A stretch of 48,293 bases of DNA, from NCBI GenBank assembly GCA_038528235.1, contig JBCBEX010000024.1, forward strand, positions 1-48,293, read 5' to 3'. Shown here piece after piece: positions 23,301 through 31,550 of the stretch. The DNA is from JBCBEX01 sp038528235 (GTDB taxonomy: Bacteria; Bacteroidota; Rhodothermia; Rhodothermales; Rubricoccaceae). The notes beneath the pieces are model-generated. The model was not told the origin of the DNA and made no database searches. It saw only the letters and a program-made list of their open reading frames with translations. How positions within the stretch are numbered: the first letter of the stretch is position 1; every line of letters begins with the position of its first letter. Position numbers and translations under genes: made by a program.

Positions 23301-24596
23301 TTAGAGCTCGATGCGCTCGAAGATCGCGTCTACTTCGCGGAGATGGTAGGCCGGATCGAAGGCCTCGCCGATCTGGCCGAGGTTGAGGTGCTGCCGGACC
23401 GCCTCGTTGGCCTCGACGATCTCGCGGAAGCTCGTGCGCTCGCGCCACGCTTTCATGGCGAGCGGCTGGACCAAATCGTAGGCTGCCTCGCGGCTCAGGC
23501 CCGTGTCGATGAGCATCAGCAGGAGTCGCTGGCTGAAGACGAGCCCGTAGGTCCTCTCCATGTTTTCCTTCATCCGGTCGGCGTTGACCGTGAGGTTCTC
23601 GACGATGCGCGCCATGCGGTGCAGCGCGTAGTCAAGGATGATGGTCGCATCGGGGACGATCACGCGCTCGACCGACGAGTGGCTGATGTCGCGCTCGTGC
23701 CAGAGGGCGACGTTTTCGTAGGCGCTCACCATGTAGCCGCGCAGGAGCCGCGCCGCGCCCGTAAGGTTCTCGCTGCCGACCGGGTTGCGCTTGTGCGGCA
23801 TCGCGCTCGACCCCTTTTGGCCTTTGCCGAACGCCTCCTCCGCTTCGAGGACTTCCGAGCGCTGGAGGTGCCGGATCTCGACCGCGATCGTCTCGATGGT
23901 GGCCCCGACGAGCGCGAGCGCGCTGAGGTACTGCGCATGGAGGTCGCGCGGGAGCACCTGCGTCGAGATCGGCGCGGGACGCAGGCCGAGCCGCTCGCAC
24001 GTCAGCCGCTCGACTTCCGGCGGGATGTTCGCGAAGGTGCCGACCGCCCCCGACAGCTTGCCGACGCGCAGCGCTTCGGCGGCGGCTTCGAAGCGGACGA
24101 TGTCGCGCCGCACTTGGTCGTAAAACCGTGCGAGCTTCAGCCCGAACGTCGTCGGCTCTGCGTGGACGCCGTGCGTGCGGCCGACGCAGAGTGTGGTCTT
24201 GTGCTCACGGGCACGGGCGGCGAGCACGTCCGAGAGCCGGTCGAGGCCCTTGCGCAGAAGTTTGTTCGCCTGCGTGATGCGGTAGGCGAGCGCCGTGTCG
24301 ACCACGTCGGACGACGTGAGGCCGTAGTGCACCCAGCGCTTCTCGGGCCCGAGCGTCTCCGAGACGGCACGGGTGAACGCGACCACGTCGTGCCGCGTCG
24401 CGGCCTCGATCTCGTGGATGCGGGCGATGTCGAACGACGCGTCGGCGTAGAGCACCTCCACGTCCTGCATGGGGATCTGGCCGGTGGCCTTGCTCCACGC
24501 CCAGCAGGCGGCGAGTTCGACGTCGAGCCAGGACTGGAACTGAGCCTGCTCGCTCCAGAGCGCGCCCATCTCGGGCCGGGTGTAGCGGTCGATCAT
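23301..24596 (-). CDS. purB: Adenylosuccinate lyase
   Basis: A 431-residue lyase of the fumarase/aspartase superfamily that acts twice in purine synthesis, cleaving SAICAR and adenylosuccinate to release fumarate. The superfamily signature GSSAMPHKRNP, with its flexible catalytic loop, is clear, as are the N-terminal YTRPEMGALWSEQAQFQSWL, HYGLTSSDVVDTA with an active-site Ser/His region, and CVGRTHGVHAEPTTFG carrying the catalytic histidine. The length matches the shorter bacterial PurB type. The start is the ATG at 24596. It is the first gene of the minus-strand block and diverges from nuoI. Confidence 0.97.
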   Translation of the reverse strand: MIDRYTRPEMGALWSEQAQFQSWLDVELAACWAWSKATGQIPMQDVEVLYADASFDIARIHEIEAATRHDVVAFTRAVSETLGPEKRWVHYGLTSSDVVDTALAYRITQANKLLRKGLDRLSDVLAARAREHKTTLCVGRTHGVHAEPTTFGLKLARFYDQVRRDIVRFEAAAEALRVGKLSGAVGTFANIPPEVERLTCERLGLRPAPISTQVLPRDLHAQYLSALALVGATIETIAVEIRHLQRSEVLEAEEAFGKGQKGSSAMPHKRNPVGSENLTGAARLLRGYMVSAYENVALWHERDISHSSVERVIVPDATIILDYALHRMARIVENLTVNADRMKENMERTYGLVFSQRLLLMLIDTGLSREAAYDLVQPLAMKAWRERTSFREIVEANEAVRQHLNLGQIGEAFDPAYHLREVDAIFERIEL

Positions 24597-24610
24597 GCGG
24601 AGAGTTGAGG

Positions 24611-24687
24611 TCTGAAAGTGTCGACGTATGAATGTGTGGACGTGGGGTCAGCACCGCCACACGTTCATACCTGCAAACGTTCACACC
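24611..24687. repeat. Family C inverted repeat, copy 2
   Basis: The left arm (24611-24645, GTATGAATGTGTGGACGTGG core) is an imperfect inverse of the right arm (24656-24687, CCACACGTTCATACC core). The sequence follows a 7-bp rhythm built on GTATGAA and CGTGTG. The element lies between the divergent purB and nuoI genes and is related to copy 1 next to nuoF. Confidence 0.6.
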
Positions 24688-24866
24688 CAAAGCCTACCTC
24701 GGTAGCATCGGACCGTAGCATGATCTCAGGGTGGAGCACCGCACCCAACTTCGCACTTCGCCCGGCGCGCTTCCGCGAAGCCGCTACGGATTTGGCACCG
24801 CTGTTGAATCCCTGGTGGACGCCTCGTGTTAGATTCGCCCTCTTTCCGACGTTCACCCTCTTGACG

Positions 24867-25490
24867 ATGCCCGGCACATACTCCGTCACCGCCAAGCCCG
24901 GCGAGCGCAAGCTCGGCTTCTGGGAAAAGCTCTACCTCCCCGAGATCCTGAAGGGCCTCCGCTACTCGGGCCGCAAGATGCGCGCGCCGTCGTACACCTT
25001 CAACTACCCGGAGGAGCAGTTCTACCCACCCGACTCCTACCGTGGCCGTCCGGTGCTCGTGGAGGAGAACGGCCGCCCGCGCTGCGTCTCGTGTGGGCTG
25101 TGCGCGCGCTCGTGCCCGCCGCTCGCCATCTCGATGCAGGCCCATGAGGTCTTCGACGACATCAAGGAGCGCGAGCCGGAGCGCTTCGAGATCAACATGC
25201 TGCGCTGCATCTACTGCGGCTACTGCGAGGAGGTCTGCCCCGAAGAAGCCATTGTGATGTCGAAGGAGTTTGACCTCACGTTCCAGGACCGCGACGAGGC
25301 CGTCTTCGACCTGCCGCGCCTTCTCCAGCCGAAGGAGGTTCTCCAGGACCGTCTCGGCTTCCTGGAGCGCAAGCGCAACCAACAGCAGTTCGGCCAGCAG
25401 TGGGACTTCAAGCGCGAGAACAACGTCCACACGCTCCGCAACCGCCTCGACTACGTAAAGGAGGTGGTCGAGGGCGAGGCTGGCGAGTAG
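24867..25490 (+). CDS. nuoI: NADH-quinone oxidoreductase subunit I, separated from the nuo block
   Basis: A 207-residue ferredoxin-like subunit carrying clusters N6a and N6b. Both 4Fe-4S motifs are complete: Cys73, 76, 79 and 83 in CVSCGLCARSCPP, and Cys114, 117, 120 and 124 in CIYCGYCEEVCPEEA. The N-terminal LYLPEILKGLRYSGRKM helix docks to the membrane arm in homologues. Normally nuoI follows nuoH; here it lies on the opposite strand beyond purB, alone. The ATG at 24867 has no Shine-Dalgarno sequence and the frame upstream is not protein-like. A long C-terminus (RNQQQFGQQWDFKRENN) is rich in Gln. Confidence 0.96.
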   Translation: MPGTYSVTAKPGERKLGFWEKLYLPEILKGLRYSGRKMRAPSYTFNYPEEQFYPPDSYRGRPVLVEENGRPRCVSCGLCARSCPPLAISMQAHEVFDDIKEREPERFEINMLRCIYCGYCEEVCPEEAIVMSKEFDLTFQDRDEAVFDLPRLLQPKEVLQDRLGFLERKRNQQQFGQQWDFKRENNVHTLRNRLDYVKEVVEGEAGE

Positions 25491-25572
25491 TTCTGCTTTT
25501 CAGTATTCCGGTCTTCTGGTCTTGAGTCAGACATTCCGGCTCCCTCACCGGACCATCGAAGCACACCTCCCC

Positions 25573-26148
25573 ATGCCCGTCAACCTCGACGACTACGCGG
25601 CCCCCGCGAACGCACCGGAGACCCAGGCCGTCCGCCGCGAGGCGCTGCTGGCGCAGCTGGGCTGGCTGATCGTCGAAGCGGAGGCGCTGGGACCGCTGAT
25701 GGCCGCCCTCCCGCCCAACGTGCTCACGGGCCGACCGATGCCCGACACACATTCGGTCAAGGAAACGTTCGGGCTGCTAGCCACCCTCGACCACGAGGTG
25801 CACGCACCGCAGGTCGCGCGGATGCTGAGCGAGGACACGCCCGCGCTCGCCCGCGCCGACGAGGCTGCCCTCGCCGAGGGCTCCGCGTGGAACGACGCCG
25901 ACCTCCCCGCGCTGCTCGACGGCATGCGCGACGCCCGGCAGGCGCTGCTCGACCAACTGACTGCGGTGCCCTTGGACGCCTGGCAGCGCACCGCGACGCT
26001 CTCAGGAGACGCGGACGACCCCGCAATGCTCACGCTGGGCAGCTACGTGCTTGGGGTCTGCCAGCACGACGCCGACCGACTGCGCGACCTCGCCTATCGG
26101 CTGCACGAGAGCAAGCTGACGTCGCGCGCCGAGGACTTGCCGAAGTAG
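25573..26148 (+). CDS. DinB-like helical protein
   Basis: A 191-residue all-helical protein. A region reading SVKETFGLLATLDHEVHAPQVARML (parts: ETFGLLATLDHEVHAPQ) resembles the second-helix segment of DinB/DUF-type metalloenzyme folds, where a histidine ligates the metal, and a later CQHDADRLRDLAYRLHES contains another conserved-looking histidine at the position expected for the last helix. These support, but do not prove, DinB-superfamily membership. It follows nuoI by 82 bp on the same strand and could be cotranscribed. The start is the ATG at 25573. Thiol transfer or stress functions are known in the superfamily; none is shown here. Confidence 0.65.
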   Translation: MPVNLDDYAAPANAPETQAVRREALLAQLGWLIVEAEALGPLMAALPPNVLTGRPMPDTHSVKETFGLLATLDHEVHAPQVARMLSEDTPALARADEAALAEGSAWNDADLPALLDGMRDARQALLDQLTAVPLDAWQRTATLSGDADDPAMLTLGSYVLGVCQHDADRLRDLAYRLHESKLTSRAEDLPK

Positions 26149-26399
26149 GAAGACCGCTCATTGGGCGCTGCCTAATCACCGTGGACGATTTGAACGTTTG
26201 GGGGCTTCCCTGGCAGGTTGTCAGCCCTGGTCCTACGGCGGCTTCGGGGCTAGTCCGAGTGCTCGCACATATCCTGGTCCCTATTCTGGGGACAGAACAG
26301 GACCGCCGCTCGCAGCGCTAAGTTCCGGCCCGGAGCCTGTCCTCTCTTCTCTATGCGGGCTCGCCCTTCTTTTGCCTGCACCTGCCGCTCCCGCGCACC

Positions 26400-27446
26400 A
26401 TGGCTGCCAAGCCCGGCCCCAGCTACGACGATCTCGCCACGGCCTTCCGCCACGGCAACTTCCAGCCGCTCTACTTCTTCTACGGCGAGGAGGGCTTCCT
26501 GATCGACGAACTTCAGGCGCTGCTCGTTGAGCACGCGCTGCAGCCGCACGAGCGCGACTTCAACCTCGACCTCGTCTACGGCGCCGAGTCGGACGTGCAG
26601 CGGGCGCTGGCGCTCTGCGCGAGCTTCCCCGTGATGGCGCAGCGCCGGGTCGTCGTCGTGCGCGACTTCGAGAAGCTGCAGGGCAACCGGGCCTTCCAGC
26701 ACTACGCCGCGCAGCCGAACCCGTCGGCTGTCGTCCTGCTCGCGTGCCGCTCGAAGCCGAACCTCAGCGCACATCCCTACCGCGCGCTCAAGCAGCACGC
26801 CGTCGCCGCGGAGTTCAAGCCACTCTACGACCGGCAGATGCCCGGCTGGATCGGCCAGCGCCTCCGCCAGCGCGGACTGCAAGCGGCCTCCGGCGTCCCG
26901 CAGATGATCGCCGAGGCCGTCGGCACCGACCTGCGCACGGCGGCCCAGGAGGTCGAGAAGCTCGCCGTCTACCTCGGCGACCGGAAGCGCGTCACCCCCG
27001 ACGACGTCGTCGCCGCAGGCGGTCACACGCGCGAGTTCAACATCTTCGAACTGCAGAAAGCCATCGGCCAAGGCGACGCTGTGCGCGCGCAGACCATCGC
27101 CGACCAGATGCTCCGGCAGGCCGCCAACCGGCGCGGCGAGGCGCTTATGATCGTGGCGATGCTGACGCGCTACGTGGGCCTGCTCGCCAAGGCAGCCGAC
27201 GGCCAGGCGAAGCGGCTCTCCGACCGCGACCTCGCCCGGCACATCGGCGTGAGCCCCTACTTCGTCAAGGAGTACACCTTCGCGCTGCGGACGCTCGGCC
27301 TCGCCGCGATCCCGCGCACCTTCGAGGCGCTCCTCGCCGCCGACTACGAACTCAAGGGCGGCTCCACCCGCGACGAACGGCTCGTCGTGCTCCTCCTGCT
27401 CCGCCGCATCCTGGCCAGCCCGGCCCCAACGCGGCGTGCCGCGTGA
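26400..27446 (+). CDS. holA: DNA polymerase III subunit delta
   Basis: A 348-residue clamp-loader subunit. The N-terminus PLYFFYGEEGFLIDELQALLVEHAL is the standard opening (as F-YGEE-FLI), followed by the AAA-like region FPVMAQRRVVVVRDFEKLQG, the linker GRQMPGWIGQRLRQRGLQ-like segment, then EVEKLAVYLGDRKRVTPDDVVA and the C-terminal collar domain (ALMIVAMLTRYVGLLAKAADG). The length is normal. The delta subunit opens the sliding clamp and binds gamma/tau and delta-prime. The ATG at 26400 lies in a pyrimidine-rich leader without a Shine-Dalgarno sequence. It stands 251 bp after the DinB-like gene, in its own unit. Confidence 0.95.
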   Translation: MAAKPGPSYDDLATAFRHGNFQPLYFFYGEEGFLIDELQALLVEHALQPHERDFNLDLVYGAESDVQRALALCASFPVMAQRRVVVVRDFEKLQGNRAFQHYAAQPNPSAVVLLACRSKPNLSAHPYRALKQHAVAAEFKPLYDRQMPGWIGQRLRQRGLQAASGVPQMIAEAVGTDLRTAAQEVEKLAVYLGDRKRVTPDDVVAAGGHTREFNIFELQKAIGQGDAVRAQTIADQMLRQAANRRGEALMIVAMLTRYVGLLAKAADGQAKRLSDRDLARHIGVSPYFVKEYTFALRTLGLAAIPRTFEALLAADYELKGGSTRDERLVVLLLLRRILASPAPTRRAA

Positions 27447-27554
27447 TGTCTGAGCCCGCCTCACCGAATGCCCGTCCACGTTCCTTCGACTACTAACCCT
27501 ATACTGTAACGACGATTGTAGATACCCCGCTGGACATTAGCCAGCTATGAACGG

Positions 27555-27612
27555 CACTTCTCCTCACTTCCCTTCTCCTCACCTCCTTTCCCGCCCGTCA
27601 CCTCCCTATCCC
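27555..27612 (+). promoter_or_regulatory. CU-rich 5' leader of the sigma factor, containing a 12-nt match to the 16S rRNA 3' end
   Basis: The 58 nt before the sigma-factor ATG are about 85% pyrimidine. Positions 27579-27590 read TCACCTCCTTTC, identical to the conserved 3' tail of bacterial 16S rRNA that carries the anti-Shine-Dalgarno core. A pyrimidine-rich leader would by chance give partial matches, so function is not shown. Confidence 0.4.
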
Positions 27613-28263
27613 ATGGCTACGTACAAGAAGACCGCCACGCGCCGCCGCACGGCCACCGAGCGCCGGATGCACCTCCTCACCGCGATGAACGATGAGGACC
27701 TGATGGCCCACTTCCAGCAGGGCACCGTCGAGGCGTTCGACCTCCTCGTCGGGCGCTACCGCGACCCGCTCTCGCACTACGTCTACCGCTTCGTCGGCGA
27801 CGCGCGCGAGTGCGAAGACCTCCTACAGGAGACATTCCTGCGCGTCTACCGCAACCGCCACTCCTACCGCCGCATTGCCAAGTTCTCGACGTGGCTCTAC
27901 ACGATCGCGGGCAACCTCGCGCGCTCGGAGTACCGCAAGCGAAAGCGCCGCCAGGTCTACTCGCTCAACGCCGTCAACCGCGACGACGAGGAGTACGAGA
28001 TCGAGATTCCTGACGAGCAGCAGTTCGCGCCGGACGACACGGCCGAGGGCTCGCTCCAGGACGCCTACGTGCAGCAGGCGCTGATGGAGATCCCCGAGGA
28101 GTTCCGCGAGGTTGTCGTGCTGCGCGACGTGCAGCAGCTCGCCTACGAGGAGATTGCCACGATCACGGGCCTCCCGATGGGCACCGTCAAGAGCCGCATC
28201 AACCGCGGGCGCACCAAGCTGCAGAGCCTCCTGCGCGAGGTCTACGAGCCGGTGCTGAACTGA
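27613..28263 (+). CDS. ECF-type RNA polymerase sigma factor
   Basis: A 216-residue sigma-70-family factor. Region 2 is seen in EAFDLLVGRYRDPLSHYVYRFVG, then CEDLLQETFLRVYRNRHSYR and FSTWLYTIAGNLARSEYRKRKRR (parts) with the core-binding and -10-recognition helices. An acidic linker (RDDEEYEIEIPDEQQ) follows, then region 4 at about residues 155-205 (MEIPEEFREVVVLRDVQQLAY, EEIATITGLPMGTVKSRINRGRTKL) for -35 recognition. No anti-sigma factor gene lies next to it, so regulation by a partner is not visible. The linker is typical of the RpoE/SigW-like factors in Rhodothermota. The ATG at 27613 is the first in a protein-like frame. Confidence 0.94.
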   Translation: MATYKKTATRRRTATERRMHLLTAMNDEDLMAHFQQGTVEAFDLLVGRYRDPLSHYVYRFVGDARECEDLLQETFLRVYRNRHSYRRIAKFSTWLYTIAGNLARSEYRKRKRRQVYSLNAVNRDDEEYEIEIPDEQQFAPDDTAEGSLQDAYVQQALMEIPEEFREVVVLRDVQQLAYEEIATITGLPMGTVKSRINRGRTKLQSLLREVYEPVLN

Positions 28264-28419
28264 GCGCCCAGCGGCGCCGTGCTCCGCACCGCGGCGCTCC
28301 ATCAACGAACGGCGAAATCGCACCGGCGGGGACTGCCGCAGGTCTCGGTCGGTTGCGTGCCGTTCGGCGAGCGCCGTATGTTGCGTGTCCGCTCGTTCAC
28401 AGGCGTGAGCGGTGGAAGC

Positions 28420-28493
28420 GGGCCCTTAGCTCAGGGGTTCAGAGCGCTCGCCTCACACGCGAGAGGTCGTTGGTTCAAATCCAACAGGGCCCA
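28420..28493 (+). tRNA. tRNA-Val (anticodon CAC)
   Basis: A complete cloverleaf of 74 nt. The acceptor stem is GGGCCCT paired with AGGGCCC. The D arm reads AGCTCAGGGGTTCAGAGCG. The anticodon stem is CTCGC/GCGAG with loop CTCACAC, giving anticodon CAC for the valine codon GUG. The T arm is TTGGTTCAAATCCAA and the discriminator base is A. CCA is not encoded. A GC-rich hairpin with a short T run lies 10 nt downstream. Confidence 0.95.
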
Positions 28494-28502
28494 CTAGCCT
28501 AG

Positions 28503-28537
28503 ACGCCCCGGTAACCACCCGCGTTGCCGGGGCGTTT
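28503..28537 (+). terminator. Hairpin terminator after tRNA-Val
   Basis: A 13-bp stem (28503-28515 with 28523-28535, one G-T pair) with a 7-nt loop is followed by TTT. It closes the tRNA transcript. The T run is short, so it may also serve the convergent HTTM gene, which ends at 28602. Confidence 0.7.
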
Positions 28538-28601
28538 GCATTGGTGCGCACGACTTGCAGCGACACCGCGACAAACCTCTGGCGTAAACACGAGGCGCTT
28601 G

Positions 28602-30203
28602 CTACCGGGGCTCGGCCTCGTTCAACGGCACCGATGCGAGGACGACCTCGCCGTCGGCCAGCGGGTAGACGAGTTCCGCGTGGGTGTAGGACGCGAGCGC
28701 TTCAGCCGAAAGGCGTTCGCGAAGGATCGGGCGCAGCCGCAGCAGCAACGCCTGCGCTGGCAGATCAGGCCGGGCAGGGTCGACCGCGAGGTTGCCCTCG
28801 GGCTTACTCACGAGGTCGGCGACGAGCACGTCTTGCAGCACGGTGAGCCGCCACTGCTTCTCGGTCGCCATCCCTGGCGGAACGCTCAGCGTGTCCGCGC
28901 CGGCTGCGCTGCGCAGTCGAAACTCGGGGAGGTAGGCCAGCCACTCCATCGTCTCGATGGGCGGTCTCGTGTCTCGGTAGGTGCGCGCTAGCGCCTGCAG
29001 CTTGACCGGGTCGTCGAAGCGGTCGGCGGGCACGCTCGACAGGTAGCCGCGCTCCGTCGAGAAGTAGGCGCAGTACATGTAGACGTTCGTGAGCGGCCAC
29101 CAGAAAACCTGGCCGAGGCTGACGCTGGCGCAGAGCACGAGGAGCACCGTACCAGCCACCCTACCGCGCAGCGACACGCGGGGCGCGAGCCGTCCAGGTG
29201 GCGCGGACGCCACGAGCGTGCACCACCGCTCCAACCACTCCCGAGCGAGCGCAGACCGGGCGCGCAGCCACGCTCCCACGTTGCTCCAATCGATCAGGAG
29301 CACGAAGCAGACGACGTTCTGGCTGTAGCTCGGCCCCATCATCAGCTTGATGCCGAGGTGCATCGACGCCCAGCCCAAGACGAACAGGAGACGCAGCCGA
29401 CGAGAGAGCAGCGCCAGCGGGCTCCCGACCTCGACGAAGAGCGCGATCGTGCCCAGGACGCCGAACAGCGCGCTGTATTCGAGCACGTGCGAGCCGAGGA
29501 GCGTCTCCTGACCCCGCAGCGCGATGAAGAACTCGATGGTGTGGCCGTCCGCCCACCGCAGCCCGCTCTCGCGCAGCTTCGAGACGCCCGCCGAGAAGTA
29601 GAAGCCCACCGTCGCGACCAGAAACGCCTGGCGGGCAAACCCCGTCGCGGCGAGCGTGGACCGCGATGTTGTCGGTGGAGGACGACCGCGCCACCGTCGG
29701 ATCAGCGCGTCCACGGACCAGTTGTCGTCCGTCCGCGCAAAGCATAGGAGGGCGAACGCGTAGATCGACAAAAACCAGTAATGGTTGAGCGCATTCGTCG
29801 ACAGGAAGAGCCCGTGCAGGAAGGCGGCGCCGACGGCCGTCACGATCATCGCCGGGCGCGTCCACAACCCGATTGCCGCGCAGACCCACGCCGTGCCGAC
29901 GACCCACACTACCGGCTGGAGAAAGACCGGGTCGATGTAGCCGATCCCGAGCACGTCGAACAGTCCGTAGGTCCGGTAGAGTTCGGGCGCGGTGATCGAG
30001 TAGTACTCGATGCCCCGGAGCGGCGAGATGGGGTTGCGCAGCGCCTGCACGAACAGTAGGCCGTAGAACACGAACCGCAAGGGGCCGCTCAGAGGCGGCA
30101 GCCCGTCCGTCCACCAGCGGGCATAGCGAACCCCAAGCGGCCGTCCTTCAGCGGGGGGCGATGCGGAGCGGGTCCCGAACACAGAATGCAGTGTGTAGGT
30201 CAC
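28602..30203 (-). CDS. HTTM domain membrane protein (vitamin-K-dependent gamma-carboxylase-like)
   Basis: A 533-residue polytopic protein. The first ~330 residues contain about seven to eight hydrophobic helices with the HTTM pattern: PLRFVFYGLLFVQALRNPIS, IGLWTRPAMIVTAVGAAFLHG, FYFSAGVSKLRESGLRWADG and LGWASMHLGIKLMMGPSYSQN. This layout matches HTTM/VKGC-like proteins of bacteria, which relate to the gamma-carboxylase and whose substrates are mostly unknown. The C-terminal ~180 residues are soluble and periplasmic or cytoplasmic. The start is a GTG at 30203. It is alone on its strand and converges with the tRNA. Catalytic activity is not assumed. Confidence 0.85.
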   Translation of the reverse strand: MTYTLHSVFGTRSASPPAEGRPLGVRYARWWTDGLPPLSGPLRFVFYGLLFVQALRNPISPLRGIEYYSITAPELYRTYGLFDVLGIGYIDPVFLQPVVWVVGTAWVCAAIGLWTRPAMIVTAVGAAFLHGLFLSTNALNHYWFLSIYAFALLCFARTDDNWSVDALIRRWRGRPPPTTSRSTLAATGFARQAFLVATVGFYFSAGVSKLRESGLRWADGHTIEFFIALRGQETLLGSHVLEYSALFGVLGTIALFVEVGSPLALLSRRLRLLFVLGWASMHLGIKLMMGPSYSQNVVCFVLLIDWSNVGAWLRARSALAREWLERWCTLVASAPPGRLAPRVSLRGRVAGTVLLVLCASVSLGQVFWWPLTNVYMYCAYFSTERGYLSSVPADRFDDPVKLQALARTYRDTRPPIETMEWLAYLPEFRLRSAAGADTLSVPPGMATEKQWRLTVLQDVLVADLVSKPEGNLAVDPARPDLPAQALLLRLRPILRERLSAEALASYTHAELVYPLADGEVVLASVPLNEAEPR

Positions 30204-30601
30204 GTTGAATCAGTGGCGGCCGCGCATCGCCGGAGCCTGGCAACGTGCGGATGCGCGGCGACCTAGCCTCACGCAATTTCAATGCCCGCTCGGCTCCTCG
30301 GCGCTCGACACCCCACAAATCGTCAGGGCGCGCCGACCTACGAGGGCTCGAGGTTGCCCGAGCTTAGCGCAGGAGTGGTGCCCTCAGCTCTGACCGCCCC
30401 CTGATCTGAGCGCTGGCCGAGGGCAATCTGGGGGACCGTGTGGGGCCCCCTCGTACGCGTGCGGTGTTTTGCACGACTTCCCCCTACGGTCGTGCCCGGG
30501 GGAGCCGGTTCTCGACTGCGGCCTCTTCCTGGCAGCGGGCTGTATTCCCGAAACCTAGCCTACTCAAGCACTCGGCTTATTCCCTACCTCTGCGCACCGT
30601 C
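30204..30601. other. Gene-free intergenic region with hairpin and possible degenerate family B repeat
   Basis: This 398-bp region lies between the divergent HTTM and bactofilin-like genes and has no convincing coding frame. It holds a 7-bp hairpin (30471-30477 with 30489-30495) and GC-rich stretches around 30392-30450 in the order CCCCCTGATCT, AATCTGGGGGACC, CCCCCTCG, which resembles a decayed copy of the family B repeats. Promoters for both genes must lie here, but I could not place them. Confidence 0.4.
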
Positions 30602-31519
30602 ATGTACCGCCAAGCCTTCCTCCTTCTAGCGACGCTGTGCGCCAGCACGCTGCTGACCTCCTCGGGATTTGCGCAGCCCGGCAGCGAGGCTCTCGACCTC
30701 GCCAACACCGATATCCTCGTCCGGATCGACCGCGACCTCGTCGTGCCCACGGAAGCCTCAGCGCCGCCCACGTTCGTCCTCAACGGCGATGCTCGCATTG
30801 ACGGCACCGTCCGCGACGGCTTCGTTGTCCTCAACGGCAGCGCGAACGTCCAGGGGCACATCGACGGCACCGTGGTGGTCGTGGGTGGAACGCTCAGCCT
30901 CGGCCCCGACGCCCGCGTCCGCGACGACGTGGTCCTCATCGAGAGCACGCTCTGGCGCGACCCCGGCGCGCTCGTTGGCGGGGAGGTAGCGCGGAGCGGA
31001 GCCCTCTCGCCCGTCGTGGGGGTCTTCTTCTGGATCAGCTGCACCATCGCGGCGCTCCTGGGTGGCCTGCTCTACGTGTTCCTCGTCGGAGCCCGATCGC
31101 GGCCGGTGGTCACCGCGCTCGACCAGCCGGGCCAGACGGCGCTGGTGGGCGCCGTGCTGATGGTCGGGCTGCCGCTCTTGGCCCTCGCCTTCATCGCGAG
31201 CGGCATCGGCCTCGTCATCGGGGCGAGCATTGCGCTCAATGTGATCCCGGTGTTGGCGGTGCTCGGCTACGTCATCAGCGGCGTCGCCCTCGGCCAGCTC
31301 CTCCGCGACCGATTCGACCGCATGCACAACCCGTACGTCGCCACGCTGGTCGGCGTGGGGCTGCTGCAGGTGTTCGTGGCGCTGCCGCTGCTCGGCCTCC
31401 TGTCGATGCTGGCGGCCCCGTTCGGAGCAGGCGCGCTCTTTCTTGCGCTCTGGCGCTACCACGAGCGCCGCGCGGGAGCCAAGACCAACGCCCAAAACGC
31501 GGCCTACGCCGCAGCCTGA
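30602..31519 (+). CDS. Bactofilin-like beta-helix protein with C-terminal membrane domain
   Basis: A 305-residue protein with a signal peptide (residues 1-24, cut after GFAQ). Residues ~45-145 form short hydrophobic beta repeats, FVLNGDARIDGTVRDGFVVL and NGSANVQGHIDGTVVVVGG, with the rhythm of the bactofilin (polymer-forming cytoskeletal) right-handed beta helix. Four to five transmembrane segments follow (about 152-180, 195-245, 255-290), ending in a short basic/Ala tail. Because it has a signal peptide, the beta domain should be periplasmic, unlike true cytoplasmic bactofilins. Proteins of this layout are common and uncharacterised in Bacteroidota. It begins a four-gene rightward set of small membrane or export proteins. 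Confidence 0.78.
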   Translation: MYRQAFLLLATLCASTLLTSSGFAQPGSEALDLANTDILVRIDRDLVVPTEASAPPTFVLNGDARIDGTVRDGFVVLNGSANVQGHIDGTVVVVGGTLSLGPDARVRDDVVLIESTLWRDPGALVGGEVARSGALSPVVGVFFWISCTIAALLGGLLYVFLVGARSRPVVTALDQPGQTALVGAVLMVGLPLLALAFIASGIGLVIGASIALNVIPVLAVLGYVISGVALGQLLRDRFDRMHNPYVATLVGVGLLQVFVALPLLGLLSMLAAPFGAGALFLALWRYHERRAGAKTNAQNAAYAAA

Positions 31520-31550
31520 TCGCTTCCCCCCTACTTCTTCAACTGAACCG

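Noticed and set aside
20741..24608. Two plus-strand frames of 479 and 626 codons opposite nuoB/nuoC and purB
   Set aside because: Both are shadows of strongly supported minus-strand genes.
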